Source: Silvibacterium acidisoli
Lineage (GTDB): Bacteria > Acidobacteriota > Terriglobia > Terriglobales > Acidobacteriaceae
Direction of reading: 5' to 3'
DNA length: 64,000 bases
Assembly (NCBI GenBank): GCA_022870745.1
Contig: CP085323.1
Span: 4,836,001 to 4,900,000, forward strand
Within the stretch, counting starts at the first letter, position 1. The number at the start of each line of letters is the position of its first letter. Positions 29,501-37,900 of the stretch are shown piece by piece. Made by a program: the position numbers and the translations under genes. The notes under the pieces were generated by a model. The model ran no database searches, was not told the origin of the DNA, and saw only the letters and a list, made by a program, of their open reading frames with translations.

Positions 29501-30021
29501 TCACCCTGGCGCTCTACTTCCGATGCCAGTTGGTAGATTGCCCGCAGATTCTGCGGATTCTCCTGGGCTGCATCGCGAAGATGAGCGATAGCCTGCGAGG
29601 AGTTTCCCCGGTCGCTTTCAAGGAGTCCGAGCAGATAATCCAGGCGATCATTTTTTGGCGCGAGTTCCTTTGCCCGTCCAAGCCGTTGCGCGGCCGCATC
29701 AAAGCTGCGCTGACGCAGCGCCAGGATGCCCCAGTTTGCCCAACCGGCAGGCTCTCCGGGCACCATCTGCGCTGCCTGCCCCAGGTTCGCGTCGGCCCTC
29801 ACGTCGTCTCCTACCTGCAGAGCCGCAAGCCCCACATAAAAGGTTCGAGTGAAATCCGCGTATGCCTGCGACTTCGGCTCGGGGAGTTTTGAAGCAGAGT
29901 GGCAGCCGACTCCCAGCAGAGCGCCGACCGTCATAAGAACAATAGAGATTCGTTGCGGAACCGAAAGCAAGCGGAAAGCCCTGCGGACCCGACCCGGCCC
30001 GTACGATGATGAGGAGTTCAT
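26497..30021 (-). CDS. TPR/FG-GAP/ASPIC giant lipoprotein
   Basis: About 1174 residues. The leader ends LLGVGC, a plausible lipobox. TPRs occupy about residues 50-230, followed by FG-GAP repeats to about 640 (less regular than its paralogues) and a degenerate ASPIC segment (LHFGLGRQTG, ARIVWPNGSV). A long C-terminal region is shared with the protein at 14547-18047. Shared points include SCPFLFAFNGK versus SCPVLFAWNGS, RLRTNLEVYWDRI versus RIKTNLQIYWDQV, and YTRYGDVRPLL versus YTRYGDVTPLL. The frame is open to 30057, but ATG 30021 starts the signal peptide cleanly. It is first in the operon with UnbV-like, UnbU-like and CRTAC1 genes, and diverges from the ABC operon. Confidence 0.82.
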   Translation of the reverse strand: MNSSSSYGPGRVRRAFRLLSVPQRISIVLMTVGALLGVGCHSASKLPEPKSQAYADFTRTFYVGLAALQVGDDVRADANLGQAAQMVPGEPAGWANWGILALRQRSFDAAAQRLGRAKELAPKNDRLDYLLGLLESDRGNSSQAIAHLRDAAQENPQNLRAIYQLASEVERQGDANSDADFQKLMQQILSVQPKNLAALLELSRISAKRGDVATLRATVEKIAAQSAAWPADIKQQLMSLQAATLGPEPRPAATRSVFLRNVLMQLPEFRSNLSQIKPQPGEEAIPFTRFLRLATPVFEPAPSDSALAFTPQRLANIPAGKWDWVGAVYLNGTGDPVVAAANAHEVHLSTGAGLSFPGSTTAPSPEGVVPVDFNYDFKTGLVLAGAGGVRFMRQDDVSKFIDVSAQTRLTSSILNASYSGAWAADIEADGDLDIVMGSEAGEPAVLRNNGDGTFQPIHPFSGVSGIRQFVWADLNGDGNPEASLIDGAGHLHVFMNERSGRFHEQPLPSGFDNVKALAVGDVNHDGNFALLVVRANGEVVALSLPADGMDWHESTIATVPNAAAYLAHQVRLFAGDIDNNGALDLLLAPVESPQNPLIWLQDEQSHFTLISQPVASARIFGLADLKDDGRIDLLGVSSDGQAVDEVNHQTKNYHWQTIRARARQTTGDQRVNSFGIGGDIEVRSGLLVQKQPITSPSLHFGLGRQTGVDVARIVWPNGSVRAEFALKADQQIVTEQRLKGSCPFLFAFNGKRMEFVKDTVPWGSAIGLRINALGSARIGATEEWYKIRGDQLLPHDGYYDLRITGELWETYYYDYLQLMTVDHPAGTEVFTDERYSVPAVKPSVTATAEPQPIARAVDDNGEDVTDVVKSLDGRYLDNFGRGQYQGITRDHYVEIELGDDVPTSGPVWLIAQGWLHPSDSSLNIAMSQGNHPAPRPLSLEVSDGRGGWKTVKENLGFPAGRNKTCLIDISGVFVPGAPRRLRLRTNLEVYWDRIQWAKGLPDTSVQVGKLEPASADLHYRGYSVIHQANASSPEIPDYNQLLASTQIWRDLEGYYTRYGDVRPLLAGVDDRYVIMNAGDEMSLRFAAPAPPPSGWVRDYVIAGDGWIKDGDYNSTNSKTVLPYPYHARNEYDTPPSTLAEDWEYKHHAADWNTWQTRYVTPEGFNNALRGSSGK

Positions 30022-30160
30022 ACGATTACTTATTCTCAAGGGCCCGACACCATGCAAAATTACAACGTTACACGTTCACACAACCGTTGTCTCGCCACAA
30101 TTCATTGCATGACTGCAGGTTCTAGTTCGCTCTCAACCTTTCGATGGAGGCGCCCTCTGC

Positions 30161-31012
30161 ATGTGTATGTCTAAGATGAGCGGAAGCGATTCGATTCCTC
30201 AGAGAGCAGACATGCAGGCGAGCGGAGGCAGACAGAAAATGCGCCACGGATGGTCAAGGTTCGTGGTGGCTCTACGTCCGTTTCTGTTTATCGCTCTGCT
30301 GATCGTAGCCTGGGACATCGCGGTACGCAGGCAGCCGGCGCACCTGCTTCCCACACCCTGGGAAACAGTCGGCGGCATCCTGGATCTCGTACGCCACAAC
30401 CTGCTTCTCAAATACGTGGTCGCGTCGCTTTTTCGCGTCACGTGGGGATTCAGTCTGGCGGCGATTCTTGCCATTCCGCTGGGGCTTGCGATCGGGTGGT
30501 ACCGCCGCGCAGAGATGGCGTTGAATCCGATTCTGCAGATTCTGCGGCCCATATCTCCGCTTGCATGGATACCCATCGCAATTCTCTGGTTCGGCGTCGG
30601 CGACCTCTCGGCGGTCTTTCTCATTTTCGTAGGCTCGTTTCTACCCCTGCTGCTTACGTCGATCAATGCCGCGCGCAGCGTTCCCGATGTATATGTCAAT
30701 GCCGGGCGCAACTTCGGACTTGGCCCGATGCAACTCATCGCGCGAATTTTCTATCCAGCTGTCATGCCGCAATTGATCGTTGGCTTGCGAATCACGCTCG
30801 GAGTGGCTTGGTTGGTGGTCGTGGCTGCTGAAATGATTGCGGTAGACTCGGGTCTTGGATTTCTGATCGTCGATGCAAGAAATGCAGGCAACCGCTACGA
30901 TCTGGTCGTGGCCGGCATGGTCATCATCGGGCTCATCGGCTTTCTCCTCGATGTAGGAATGCGTTCGCTCGAGAAGGTGAAGTCATTCCGCTGGAGCTAC
31001 TCGGAGGATTAG
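30161..31012 (+). CDS. ABC importer permease, SsuC/TauC type
   Basis: A 283-residue inner-membrane permease of the nitrate/sulphonate/taurine class. The EAA-like coupling loop reads NAGRNFGLGPMQLIARIFYPAVMPQLIVGLR in pieces, and it has about six transmembrane helices. A 40-residue basic cytoplasmic tail precedes the first helix. GGAGG lies 10 nt before the ATG. It is first in a six-gene operon and closely resembles the second permease at 31798, with near-identical central blocks (ILRPISPLAWIP, VAAEMIAVDSGLG). The two probably form a heterodimeric channel with the ATPase between them. Confidence 0.88.
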   Translation: MCMSKMSGSDSIPQRADMQASGGRQKMRHGWSRFVVALRPFLFIALLIVAWDIAVRRQPAHLLPTPWETVGGILDLVRHNLLLKYVVASLFRVTWGFSLAAILAIPLGLAIGWYRRAEMALNPILQILRPISPLAWIPIAILWFGVGDLSAVFLIFVGSFLPLLLTSINAARSVPDVYVNAGRNFGLGPMQLIARIFYPAVMPQLIVGLRITLGVAWLVVVAAEMIAVDSGLGFLIVDARNAGNRYDLVVAGMVIIGLIGFLLDVGMRSLEKVKSFRWSYSED

Positions 31013-31015
31013 TAC

Positions 31016-31801
31016 GTGGTAACAAAAGAAGTCGAAGCAGCTCCAGGATTGAAAACCAAACTCTCCGTTGACAACGTGAGTATGACCTACAAGCGTGACG
31101 GCAAACTCACGCACGTTCTCGAAAACGTGAATCTCGAGGTCAGCGATGGCGAATTTGTATGCCTGCTAGGCCCATCGGGATGCGGCAAGACAACACTCCT
31201 GAACACAATGGCCGGATTTCTCACTCCGACAAGCGGAACGATTCAGGTAAACGGCGAAGCTGTCCGTGGCCCCGACCCGCGCCGCATCTTTGTCTTCCAG
31301 GAGCGCGGAGTCTTCCCTTGGCTTACCGTCGAGGGCAATATCGGTTTCGGGCTATCGAAGCTTACGAAACCGGAACGTGAGCAGCGTATCGCCCACTACG
31401 TCAAAATGGTCGGGCTGCAAGGCTTTGAAAAGTCTTATCCCGCTGAACTCTCAGGCGGAATGAAGCAGCGGCTGGAAGTCGCGCGAGCGTTGGCCGTCAA
31501 TCCTGACATGCTCTTTCTAGACGAGCCTTTCGGCGCCCTCGATTCCATCACACGACTGGTCATGCGGAGCGAGCTGCTTCGCATCTGGCAAGCCGAGCGC
31601 AAGACAATCATCTTCGTCACGCACGATATCGACGAGGCAGTCCAGCTTGCCGATCGCGTGGTGGTAATGAGCGCTCGTCCCGGAACAATCCAACAGATTG
31701 TACCGATCGATATCGCACACCCGCGAGATATCAGCTCACAGCACTATCTCGAACTGCGCGACGGAATCTTCAAACAGATCGGACTGGCCCACCAGGTATG
31801 A
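31016..31801 (+). CDS. ABC importer ATPase, SsuB/TauB type
   Basis: A 261-residue ABC ATPase with Walker A (GPSGCGKTT), Q-loop (VFQERGVFPWL), signature (LSGGMKQR), Walker B (MLFLDEPFG) and switch histidine (VTHDIDEAVQLADR), all intact. It follows the NrtD/SsuB pattern and energises the permease pair. The start is GTG at 31016 with GGAGG 8 nt upstream, 3 bp after the first permease. The stop overlaps the second permease start by 4 bp. Confidence 0.92.
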   Translation: MVTKEVEAAPGLKTKLSVDNVSMTYKRDGKLTHVLENVNLEVSDGEFVCLLGPSGCGKTTLLNTMAGFLTPTSGTIQVNGEAVRGPDPRRIFVFQERGVFPWLTVEGNIGFGLSKLTKPEREQRIAHYVKMVGLQGFEKSYPAELSGGMKQRLEVARALAVNPDMLFLDEPFGALDSITRLVMRSELLRIWQAERKTIIFVTHDIDEAVQLADRVVVMSARPGTIQQIVPIDIAHPRDISSQHYLELRDGIFKQIGLAHQV

Positions 31802-32580
31802 ATTCACTCGCCGCACCCCAAAGATGGGAAAAGATTTTTTGGCCGCTGGTGGCGACAGCTCTGCTGCTGCTCCTGTGGCATTTCTCTGTCATATGGTCCG
31901 GCACAAAGATCTTCCCCTCGCCACGGGATGTCGGGAGAGGAATGCTTGAACTCTTCCGTCACCACGTTCTATGGGCTGACATACGCGATTCAGTGCGCCG
32001 CGTGCTGATCGGTTTTGGTATTGCGGCCGTACTCGGCATACCAATGGGTTTGCTTCTTGGCTGGTATCCGGCTGCTAACCAGGTCGTCAATCCGGTGATG
32101 CAGATCCTTCGCCCCATCAGCCCCATCGCGTGGATCCCTGTAGCAATCATCTTTTTTGGCATCGGGGATCGTGCGGCAGTCTTTCTTATCTTCCTGGGCT
32201 CATTCTTTCCAATCGTCGTGGCCTGTATCAATGGTGTCTCAAACGTGCCGTCAGTGTTTCGCCGCGCGGGGCGCAACTTCGGGCTCACTCCGATGCAGCT
32301 GCTGACACGCGTTGTATTTCCCGCGGCACTCCCGCAGATCCTTGTCGGCCTTCGTATCGCATTGGGAATCGCATGGCTGGTCGTGGTCGCGGCGGAAATG
32401 ATCGCCGTAGACTCTGGGCTGGGGTATCTTGTCATCGACTCCCGCAACTCCGGTAAGCGCTACGACCTTGTGATTGCGGCAATCCTCCTTATCGGCGTTA
32501 TCGGTCTTATCCTGGATCTCATCTTCCGCAGCCTGGAGCGGCTCAAGCCATTACGCTGGGGGTTCCGCAATGTCGCCTAA
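31798..32580 (+). CDS. ABC importer permease, second subunit
   Basis: A 260-residue permease paralogous to the one at 30161, with about six helices and the coupling loop RRAGRNFGLTPMQLLTR. Having two different permease genes instead of one self-associating permease is uncommon for SsuC/TauC systems and suggests an internal duplication. The start overlaps the ATPase stop (ATGA), and the stop lies inside the next gene by 11 bp. Confidence 0.88.
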   Translation: MNSLAAPQRWEKIFWPLVATALLLLLWHFSVIWSGTKIFPSPRDVGRGMLELFRHHVLWADIRDSVRRVLIGFGIAAVLGIPMGLLLGWYPAANQVVNPVMQILRPISPIAWIPVAIIFFGIGDRAAVFLIFLGSFFPIVVACINGVSNVPSVFRRAGRNFGLTPMQLLTRVVFPAALPQILVGLRIALGIAWLVVVAAEMIAVDSGLGYLVIDSRNSGKRYDLVIAAILLIGVIGLILDLIFRSLERLKPLRWGFRNVA

Positions 32581-33628
32581 AAGGATCGCACTGCTCTGCT
32601 TCGCTGGATGGCTGGTCATCATTACAGGTCTCCATTCCTGGCTGAACGTCAACTGGAGCGCGATCCTGAACGATTTCCGGCCGCCGGAGAAACGCAAAGT
32701 CACCGTCGCATACCTTCCCGTCACCTGCCAGCTCACCTGCCCGGTGACCGATTACATCTCGAAGTTTTCCGAAAACGGCGAGCTCTTTATGCCGCGCATG
32801 TTCCAGGGCTTTCCCGAAGTCAAGGAAGCCCTGATATCGAACAAAGTACAGGCAGCCTTCGTTGTCGCTCCGCTTGCCATCGCCCTTGTATCCCAGGGGG
32901 TGCCTATTAAGGTCGTATACCTCGGCCATCGTTATGGCAGCGCGATGGTCGTTCGCAAGGGCGGCCCGGTAAAAACTTTTGCCGATCTCAAGGGACGAAC
33001 CGTTGCCATCCCCAGCCGCTTCTCCGATGAGCGCCTGATCCTCTTCCGCGCGATGAAGGTCTGGGGCATGAAGCCCGGGGATATCAAGATGGTGGAGATG
33101 GCGCCACCCGACGTCTCAGGCGCACTGGCTGCCGGCGCCATCGATGGCTTCGTCATGGGTGAGCCTTTTCCATCGCAGGCAGAATTGGGCGGCTTCGGAC
33201 GCGTTCTCTTCCAGGCCCGCGACTACTGGCCTGACTACATGTCCTGCATCCTCGTTGTTCGTCAGGATGTTATCGACCAGCGCCCTGAAACCGTGCAGGT
33301 ACTGGTCGACGGCATTGCACGCTCCGGCTTGTGGCTCGATAAAGGTAAACCATATCGCGAAGACGCAGCAGAGTTCGTTGGCCGCTACTACTACAACCAG
33401 AAACCTGCTCTGCTCCGCTGGGCACTCACCAAGCCAATGGACCGCGTGGTATACAGCCCGCTCGCGCCACGTAAGGCAGACTTCGATATGGTTCGCGATC
33501 TCATGATCGAGACGGGCGTTCTCAAGAAGAAGATTGAATTTTCCGACTACACCGACACACGCTTCGCCGACCGCGCCAGCATTCAAACAGCATGGAAATA
33601 TCAGCCGGGCATTGCGTCCGCGAAATAG
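32570..33628 (+). CDS. ABC substrate-binding protein with CxxxC motif
   Basis: A 353-residue NMT1/SsuA-like periplasmic-binding-protein fold. The N-terminal helix (about residues 5-22) has no clear cleavage site, so the protein may stay membrane-anchored. Just after the first beta strand, Cys53 and Cys57 (TCQLTCP) stand at the entrance of the predicted ligand cleft, where taurine or nitrate binders have no such pair. A thiol-coordinated metal or a thiol compound is therefore a reasonable guess. ATG 32570 was chosen because it gives the N-terminal helix directly and overlaps the permease stop by 11 bp; the open frame upstream lies within the permease gene. Confidence 0.82.
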   Translation: MSPKRIALLCFAGWLVIITGLHSWLNVNWSAILNDFRPPEKRKVTVAYLPVTCQLTCPVTDYISKFSENGELFMPRMFQGFPEVKEALISNKVQAAFVVAPLAIALVSQGVPIKVVYLGHRYGSAMVVRKGGPVKTFADLKGRTVAIPSRFSDERLILFRAMKVWGMKPGDIKMVEMAPPDVSGALAAGAIDGFVMGEPFPSQAELGGFGRVLFQARDYWPDYMSCILVVRQDVIDQRPETVQVLVDGIARSGLWLDKGKPYREDAAEFVGRYYYNQKPALLRWALTKPMDRVVYSPLAPRKADFDMVRDLMIETGVLKKKIEFSDYTDTRFADRASIQTAWKYQPGIASAK

Positions 33629-33650
33629 TTCAGCAACGAAAGGACAAACG

Positions 33651-33953
33651 ATGGAACGCAGACGATTCATGCAGCTTGCCGGATTGGCCGGTGTCAGTAC
33701 GATTGCCGCAGCCAACGCGCTCGAATCCAAGGATGCCAAAACGATCGCCTACAGTGTCAAAGGCTTTACCTGCATTACCTGCGCAGTTGGCCTCGAGACA
33801 CTCCTCCGCCAGGAGAAAGGCGTTCTTAAGGCAGAGGCCAGCTACCCCGGAGCCTCGGTTGTCATCCATTACGATTCGGCGAAGGTAAACCCAGATCAGC
33901 TCAAAGGCTACATCGCTGAAATGGGCTTCACCGCGACCGAAAAGCACGCCTGA
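33651..33953 (+). CDS. Periplasmic heavy-metal-associated (HMA) domain protein
   Basis: A 100-residue protein. A twin-arginine-like leader (RRRFMQLAGLAG) suggests export by Tat, and the mature part is a single HMA fold. The metal motif is GFTCITC with Cys41 and Cys44, in place of the usual GMxCxxC. MerP and copper chaperones share this fold. It sits 22 bp after the binding-protein gene, and I infer that it hands metal to, or takes it from, the CxxxC binding protein. Which metal is not decided by the sequence. Confidence 0.82.
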   Translation: MERRRFMQLAGLAGVSTIAAANALESKDAKTIAYSVKGFTCITCAVGLETLLRQEKGVLKAEASYPGASVVIHYDSAKVNPDQLKGYIAEMGFTATEKHA

Positions 33954-33982
33954 ATCTCAATAGCCGCTAAAACAGGAGCAGG

Positions 33983-34744
33983 ATGAGTTCTCCAGTATTT
34001 GCAACGATAGCTGACACCCTTACAAAGAGCCTCCATCTGAAGGAGGCCCCGGTTGCACTTTCTTTCACCGATTCCCTGCCAGCGGGCCTTGCAACTCACA
34101 CAGGGCGCGTCCCGGCCGGGTGCCGCTTCTGGCAGGAGGGCGCGCTTACTGCATTCGCCACAAGCGCTGCCGATCATGATCTATGTTCCATAGGTATTTA
34201 CACACATCACCTCGAATCCACTCCTGCCCGGCAGTCGGAGTTGATGGCTGCATTGAAGGTCTTCGGCCAGCTCGATTACGTGCGTCAAGAAGACATCGCG
34301 ATGATCCCGGTGCTCGAAAAGCAGCACGCTTACGTAATCTACTCCCCGCTGGCACAGGCGACGACTCCGCCAGACGTGGTACTGCTCTTTCTTAATTCCA
34401 ACCAGTCCCTTGTCTTGTCAGAGGCTGTCCAGCAGGTCGAGCACCAGCTTGCACCCGCCATGGGAAGGCCGGCTTGCGCGGTTGTTCCCCAGGTAGTAAA
34501 CACAGGGCGGGCTGCAATGAGCCTGGGTTGCTGTGGCGCTCGTGCCTATCTTGACCTTTTAGATGATGGAACCGCACTCTTCGCCTTGCCCGGAAAGACC
34601 CTCGAGGAGTACGTAAAACGCATCGAGGCCCTTGCATGCGCCAATGAGCTGCTGTCGCAAGTTCATCAATTGAGAAGGCGCGATGTAGATAGCGGTCTTT
34701 CCCCGACGATTGAACAATCCCTCGCAGCCTTGCAAGCCGGATAA
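33983..34744 (+). CDS. DUF169 family protein
   Basis: A 253-residue cytoplasmic protein matching DUF169. The early KEAPVALSF strand, the conserved GCRFWQEG block and the cysteine-bearing LGCCGARAYL segment near residue 180 are typical. Function is unknown. DUF169 genes are often found near redox or metal genes. Here it ends the ABC importer operon, 29 bp after the HMA gene. Its Cys48, Cys67, Cys182 and Cys183 could bind metal, but this is only a possibility. Confidence 0.8.
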   Translation: MSSPVFATIADTLTKSLHLKEAPVALSFTDSLPAGLATHTGRVPAGCRFWQEGALTAFATSAADHDLCSIGIYTHHLESTPARQSELMAALKVFGQLDYVRQEDIAMIPVLEKQHAYVIYSPLAQATTPPDVVLLFLNSNQSLVLSEAVQQVEHQLAPAMGRPACAVVPQVVNTGRAAMSLGCCGARAYLDLLDDGTALFALPGKTLEEYVKRIEALACANELLSQVHQLRRRDVDSGLSPTIEQSLAALQAG

Positions 34745-34763
34745 AACCGGGTCAGCCAGGCAT

Positions 34764-34782
34764 GAGTTGCAATATGCAACTC
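34764..34782. terminator. Hairpin after the ABC operon
   Basis: GAGTTGCA, a 3-nt ATA loop and TGCAACTC form a perfect 8-bp stem 20 bp after the DUF169 stop. No T-run follows, so it may be a weak terminator or a protein-binding palindrome. Confidence 0.4.
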
Positions 34783-34796
34783 CATGTTCATGGCTC

Positions 34797-34808
34797 GTTT
34801 ACGTTAAC
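34797..34808. promoter_or_regulatory. Candidate LacI-family operator, distal copy
   Basis: GTTTACGTTAAC, identical to the copy at 34950-34961 and 153 bp upstream of it. Two sites at this distance could allow looping by a tetrameric or paired LacI-type repressor. The gene for such a repressor is at 39829-40905. Confidence 0.5.
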
Positions 34809-34914
34809 GGATTTAACCTCGATCTGTGATCCGCCGAAGCGTATTGAGCAGGCCTCGCTGCCCTCTATACTTCGCTCGTCCTCGATGAATACCAGCAAGA
34901 GCGATGCAAATTAC

Positions 34915-34961
34915 TTGACTTTCCTGAAGACGACCGATAGGTTGGTTCCGTTTACGTTAAC
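34915..34961 (+). promoter_or_regulatory. Promoter and operator of the DUF5107 gene
   Basis: TTGACT (34915-34920) and TAGGTT (34938-34943) with 17-bp spacing form a plausible promoter. The near-palindrome GTTTACGTTAAC (34950-34961) lies at the expected transcription start, the classic place for a repressor. The same layout is seen before the GH59 gene. Confidence 0.55.
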
Positions 34962-34970
34962 TATCGGAGA

Positions 34971-37900
34971 GTGCACACGGTGTCAGCCTCAGGCAAAAAA
35001 GAGCTAAACGGCGAGATGATCTCCAGATTGGAGCTTCCTGACGCTCCCGCCGGACTCGAGGGCCCGGTCAAGGCATGGCGCGAAGAAGTAAGCATCAAAA
35101 CCTACGAACCGGCGACGCCCAACCGAAATCCGATGTTCCTTGAAAAGAGGGTTTATCAGGGCAGCAGCGGGCGCGTCTATCCGCTGCCGGTCATTGACCG
35201 GATTTCTACGGTTCCCCAAATTAAATCGTGGGACGCACTGCACATCGAAAATGAATACCTCCGCATGATGATCCTCCCTGAGGTTGGCGGCCGCATTCAT
35301 GTCGGCTACGACAAGACCAGGGGCTACGACTTCTTTTATCGCCAGGATGTGATGAAGCCGGCTCTTGTTGGACTTGCCGGCCCATGGGCCTCCGGAGGCG
35401 TTGAATTCAACTGGCCTCAGCATCATCGCCCGGCAACCTACATGCCTGTCGAGACAGAGATCGAACACCACGAGGACGGCTCGGTCACAGTCTGGTGCAG
35501 CGATCATGACCCGATGTTGCGCTTGAAAGGAATGCATGGCGTCTGCCTGCATCCGGGAAAGGCGGTTGTCGATCTCAAGGTGAGGCTCTTCAACCGCACC
35601 CAGTTCCAGCAAACCTTCTTATGGTGGGCAAACGTTGCCACCCATGTACATGAAGCCTACCAGTCTTTTTTCCCGACAGATGTCCGCAACGTAGCCGACC
35701 ACGCGAAGCGTGCAATCACGACTTTTCCTCTGAGTGATGGGCATTATTATGGCGTCGACTATGGAGAACGAGGCAGGTCGGGTGTTCCAAAAGATGAAAT
35801 CCCGAATCAGTTTGTACCGGACGGTTCTTATCCCGCAAATGATCTGAGCTGGTATGCGAACATCCCCGTTCCAACCAGTTACATGATCACAGGAACCGAA
35901 GGCGACTTCAGCGGCGGGTATGACCATCACGCAAAGAGCGGCCTGGTCCACGTTGCGAATCATCACATCGCACCCGGAAAGAAGCAGTGGACATGGGGCA
36001 ACCACGAGTTTGGTTATGCGTGGGACCGCAGCCTGACCGACCACAATGGACCCTATATTGAGCTGATGGCCGGGGTGTACACCGACAACCAGCCAGACTT
36101 CTCCTATCTTGCGCCGTGGGAAACAAAGACTTTTACGCAAACGTGGTTTCCGATTCGCGATATCGGAATACCGCAGGCTGCAAACACAGACTCAGCGCTG
36201 AACCTGCGAGTTGACGGTAAAAGAGCTCGTGTGGGCGTATGCGTTACACAGCCAAGAAAAGCAGTGACAGTCACTTTATTTAAATCGGGCCGGCAGTCAG
36301 GACAACTGGTCGCAGATATCGATGTGGCTGAACCATGCATCACAGACTTCGAGCTGGATGTTGACACAACACTCGACGAGCTGTCGGTGAAGGTGACTGC
36401 AGATGGAAAGACATTGATTGAATATGACCCGGCAAAGGTTGAGCCGATGAAGGCTCCCGCCGTGGCTGTTGAACCGTCTGCACCGGAAGAAATGGCTTCC
36501 ATCGAGGAGCTCTACCTGACTGGGGTTCACCTGGATCAGTATCGCCATGCAACACGTATGCCTGAGGACTATTGGCGGGAAGCATTACGCAGAGATCCGG
36601 GTGAAAGCCGCTCTCATAACGCGCTCGGTTTGTGGAGGCTTCGCCGCGGTGAATTCGATGCCGCAGCCGAACATTTCGAGGCCGCCATCTCGAGAATTAC
36701 GCGCCTCAATCCCAACCCGAGGGATGGTGAACCTTACTACAACCTGGGGCTTGTCCGCCGCTATCAGGGCAAACTGAAGCAGGCCTACGATGCCTTTTAT
36801 AAGGCGACATGGAGCGCAGCATGGCGCTCACCGGCCTACTTTGCTCTCGCGGAAATTGACGCACAACGCGATGAATGGGAATTAGCTCTCGACCACGTGC
36901 AACGCAGCCTGAAAGCCGAAGCAGACAACCTGAATGCACAGAACCTGCTCGCGCGGGCGCTGAGTCACCTGAATCGCCCCGAAGAAGCGGAGACTGTTTG
37001 GAGCACAATTCTATCCCTTGACCCCATGGACATTGGCGCGCGCTGGCATCGTGGCATACAGCCGGGGAGCAACCAGGAAAGGATAGACCTGGCGCTCGAT
37101 CTTCTGCGCTGCGGGGAACAGGTCGAGGCGATCCGTGTTTTAAACTCTGCGGACTTTGATAGCAATGACGGTTCGGTTCCGCTGGTGCTTCTCACACTGG
37201 CGGATGTGCAGTCCCGACTGAATCTTCCGGAAGCCCAGAACACATATCAAAGAGCGAGAACCGTATCCCTTGACTACTGCTTTCCTAATCGCCTCGAAGA
37301 GATGCATCTCTTGGAGGCCACTCTCCGTCGATATCCCGGAGATGATGTAGCCTCTTACCTGCTCGGCAATTTCCTCTATGACCGGCGTCGCCACACTGAA
37401 GCCATCGCTATGTGGGAACAGGCAGCCAAGGGAGATCGAGCACTTGCTACCACGTGGAGAAACCTCGGCATCGCTTACTTCAACCACGGGCATGAAGTCC
37501 GAAAGTCCCTCGACGCCTACGATCGTGCCTTCACTCTCGACCCGAGTGACGCCAGAATACTGTACGAACGCGATCAGCTTTGGAAGAGAATTGGAGAGAG
37601 TCCAGCGAGGCGTCTCGAAGAGCTACTGCGCTTCCCTGCCCTGGTCGAGCTGCGCGACGATCTTTCCGTCGAGCTCGCCACCCTTTACAACCAGACGGGA
37701 CAACCGGGAAAGGCGCTGGATCTGCTGCTCGCGCGTCATTTCCAACCGTGGGAAGGTGGCGAAGGACTGGTCCTTGCCCAGTATGTTCGCGCCCATCTTC
37801 TAATCGGTCAGCAGGCGCTCAAGGCGCATGATCTGGATGCGGCTCTTGATCACTTTCGCGCGACACTGCACATACCCGCGAACCTGAGTGAAGCAAGGCA

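Noticed and set aside
14547-30057. A complete enediyne biosynthetic cluster
   Set aside because: UnbU- and UnbV-like genes are present, but no enediyne polyketide synthase, thioesterase or UnbL-like gene is in the window.
30058-30160. ACAACG and CGTTGT inverted repeat between divergent operons
   Set aside because: Only 6-bp arms with a 17-bp gap; too weak to call an operator.
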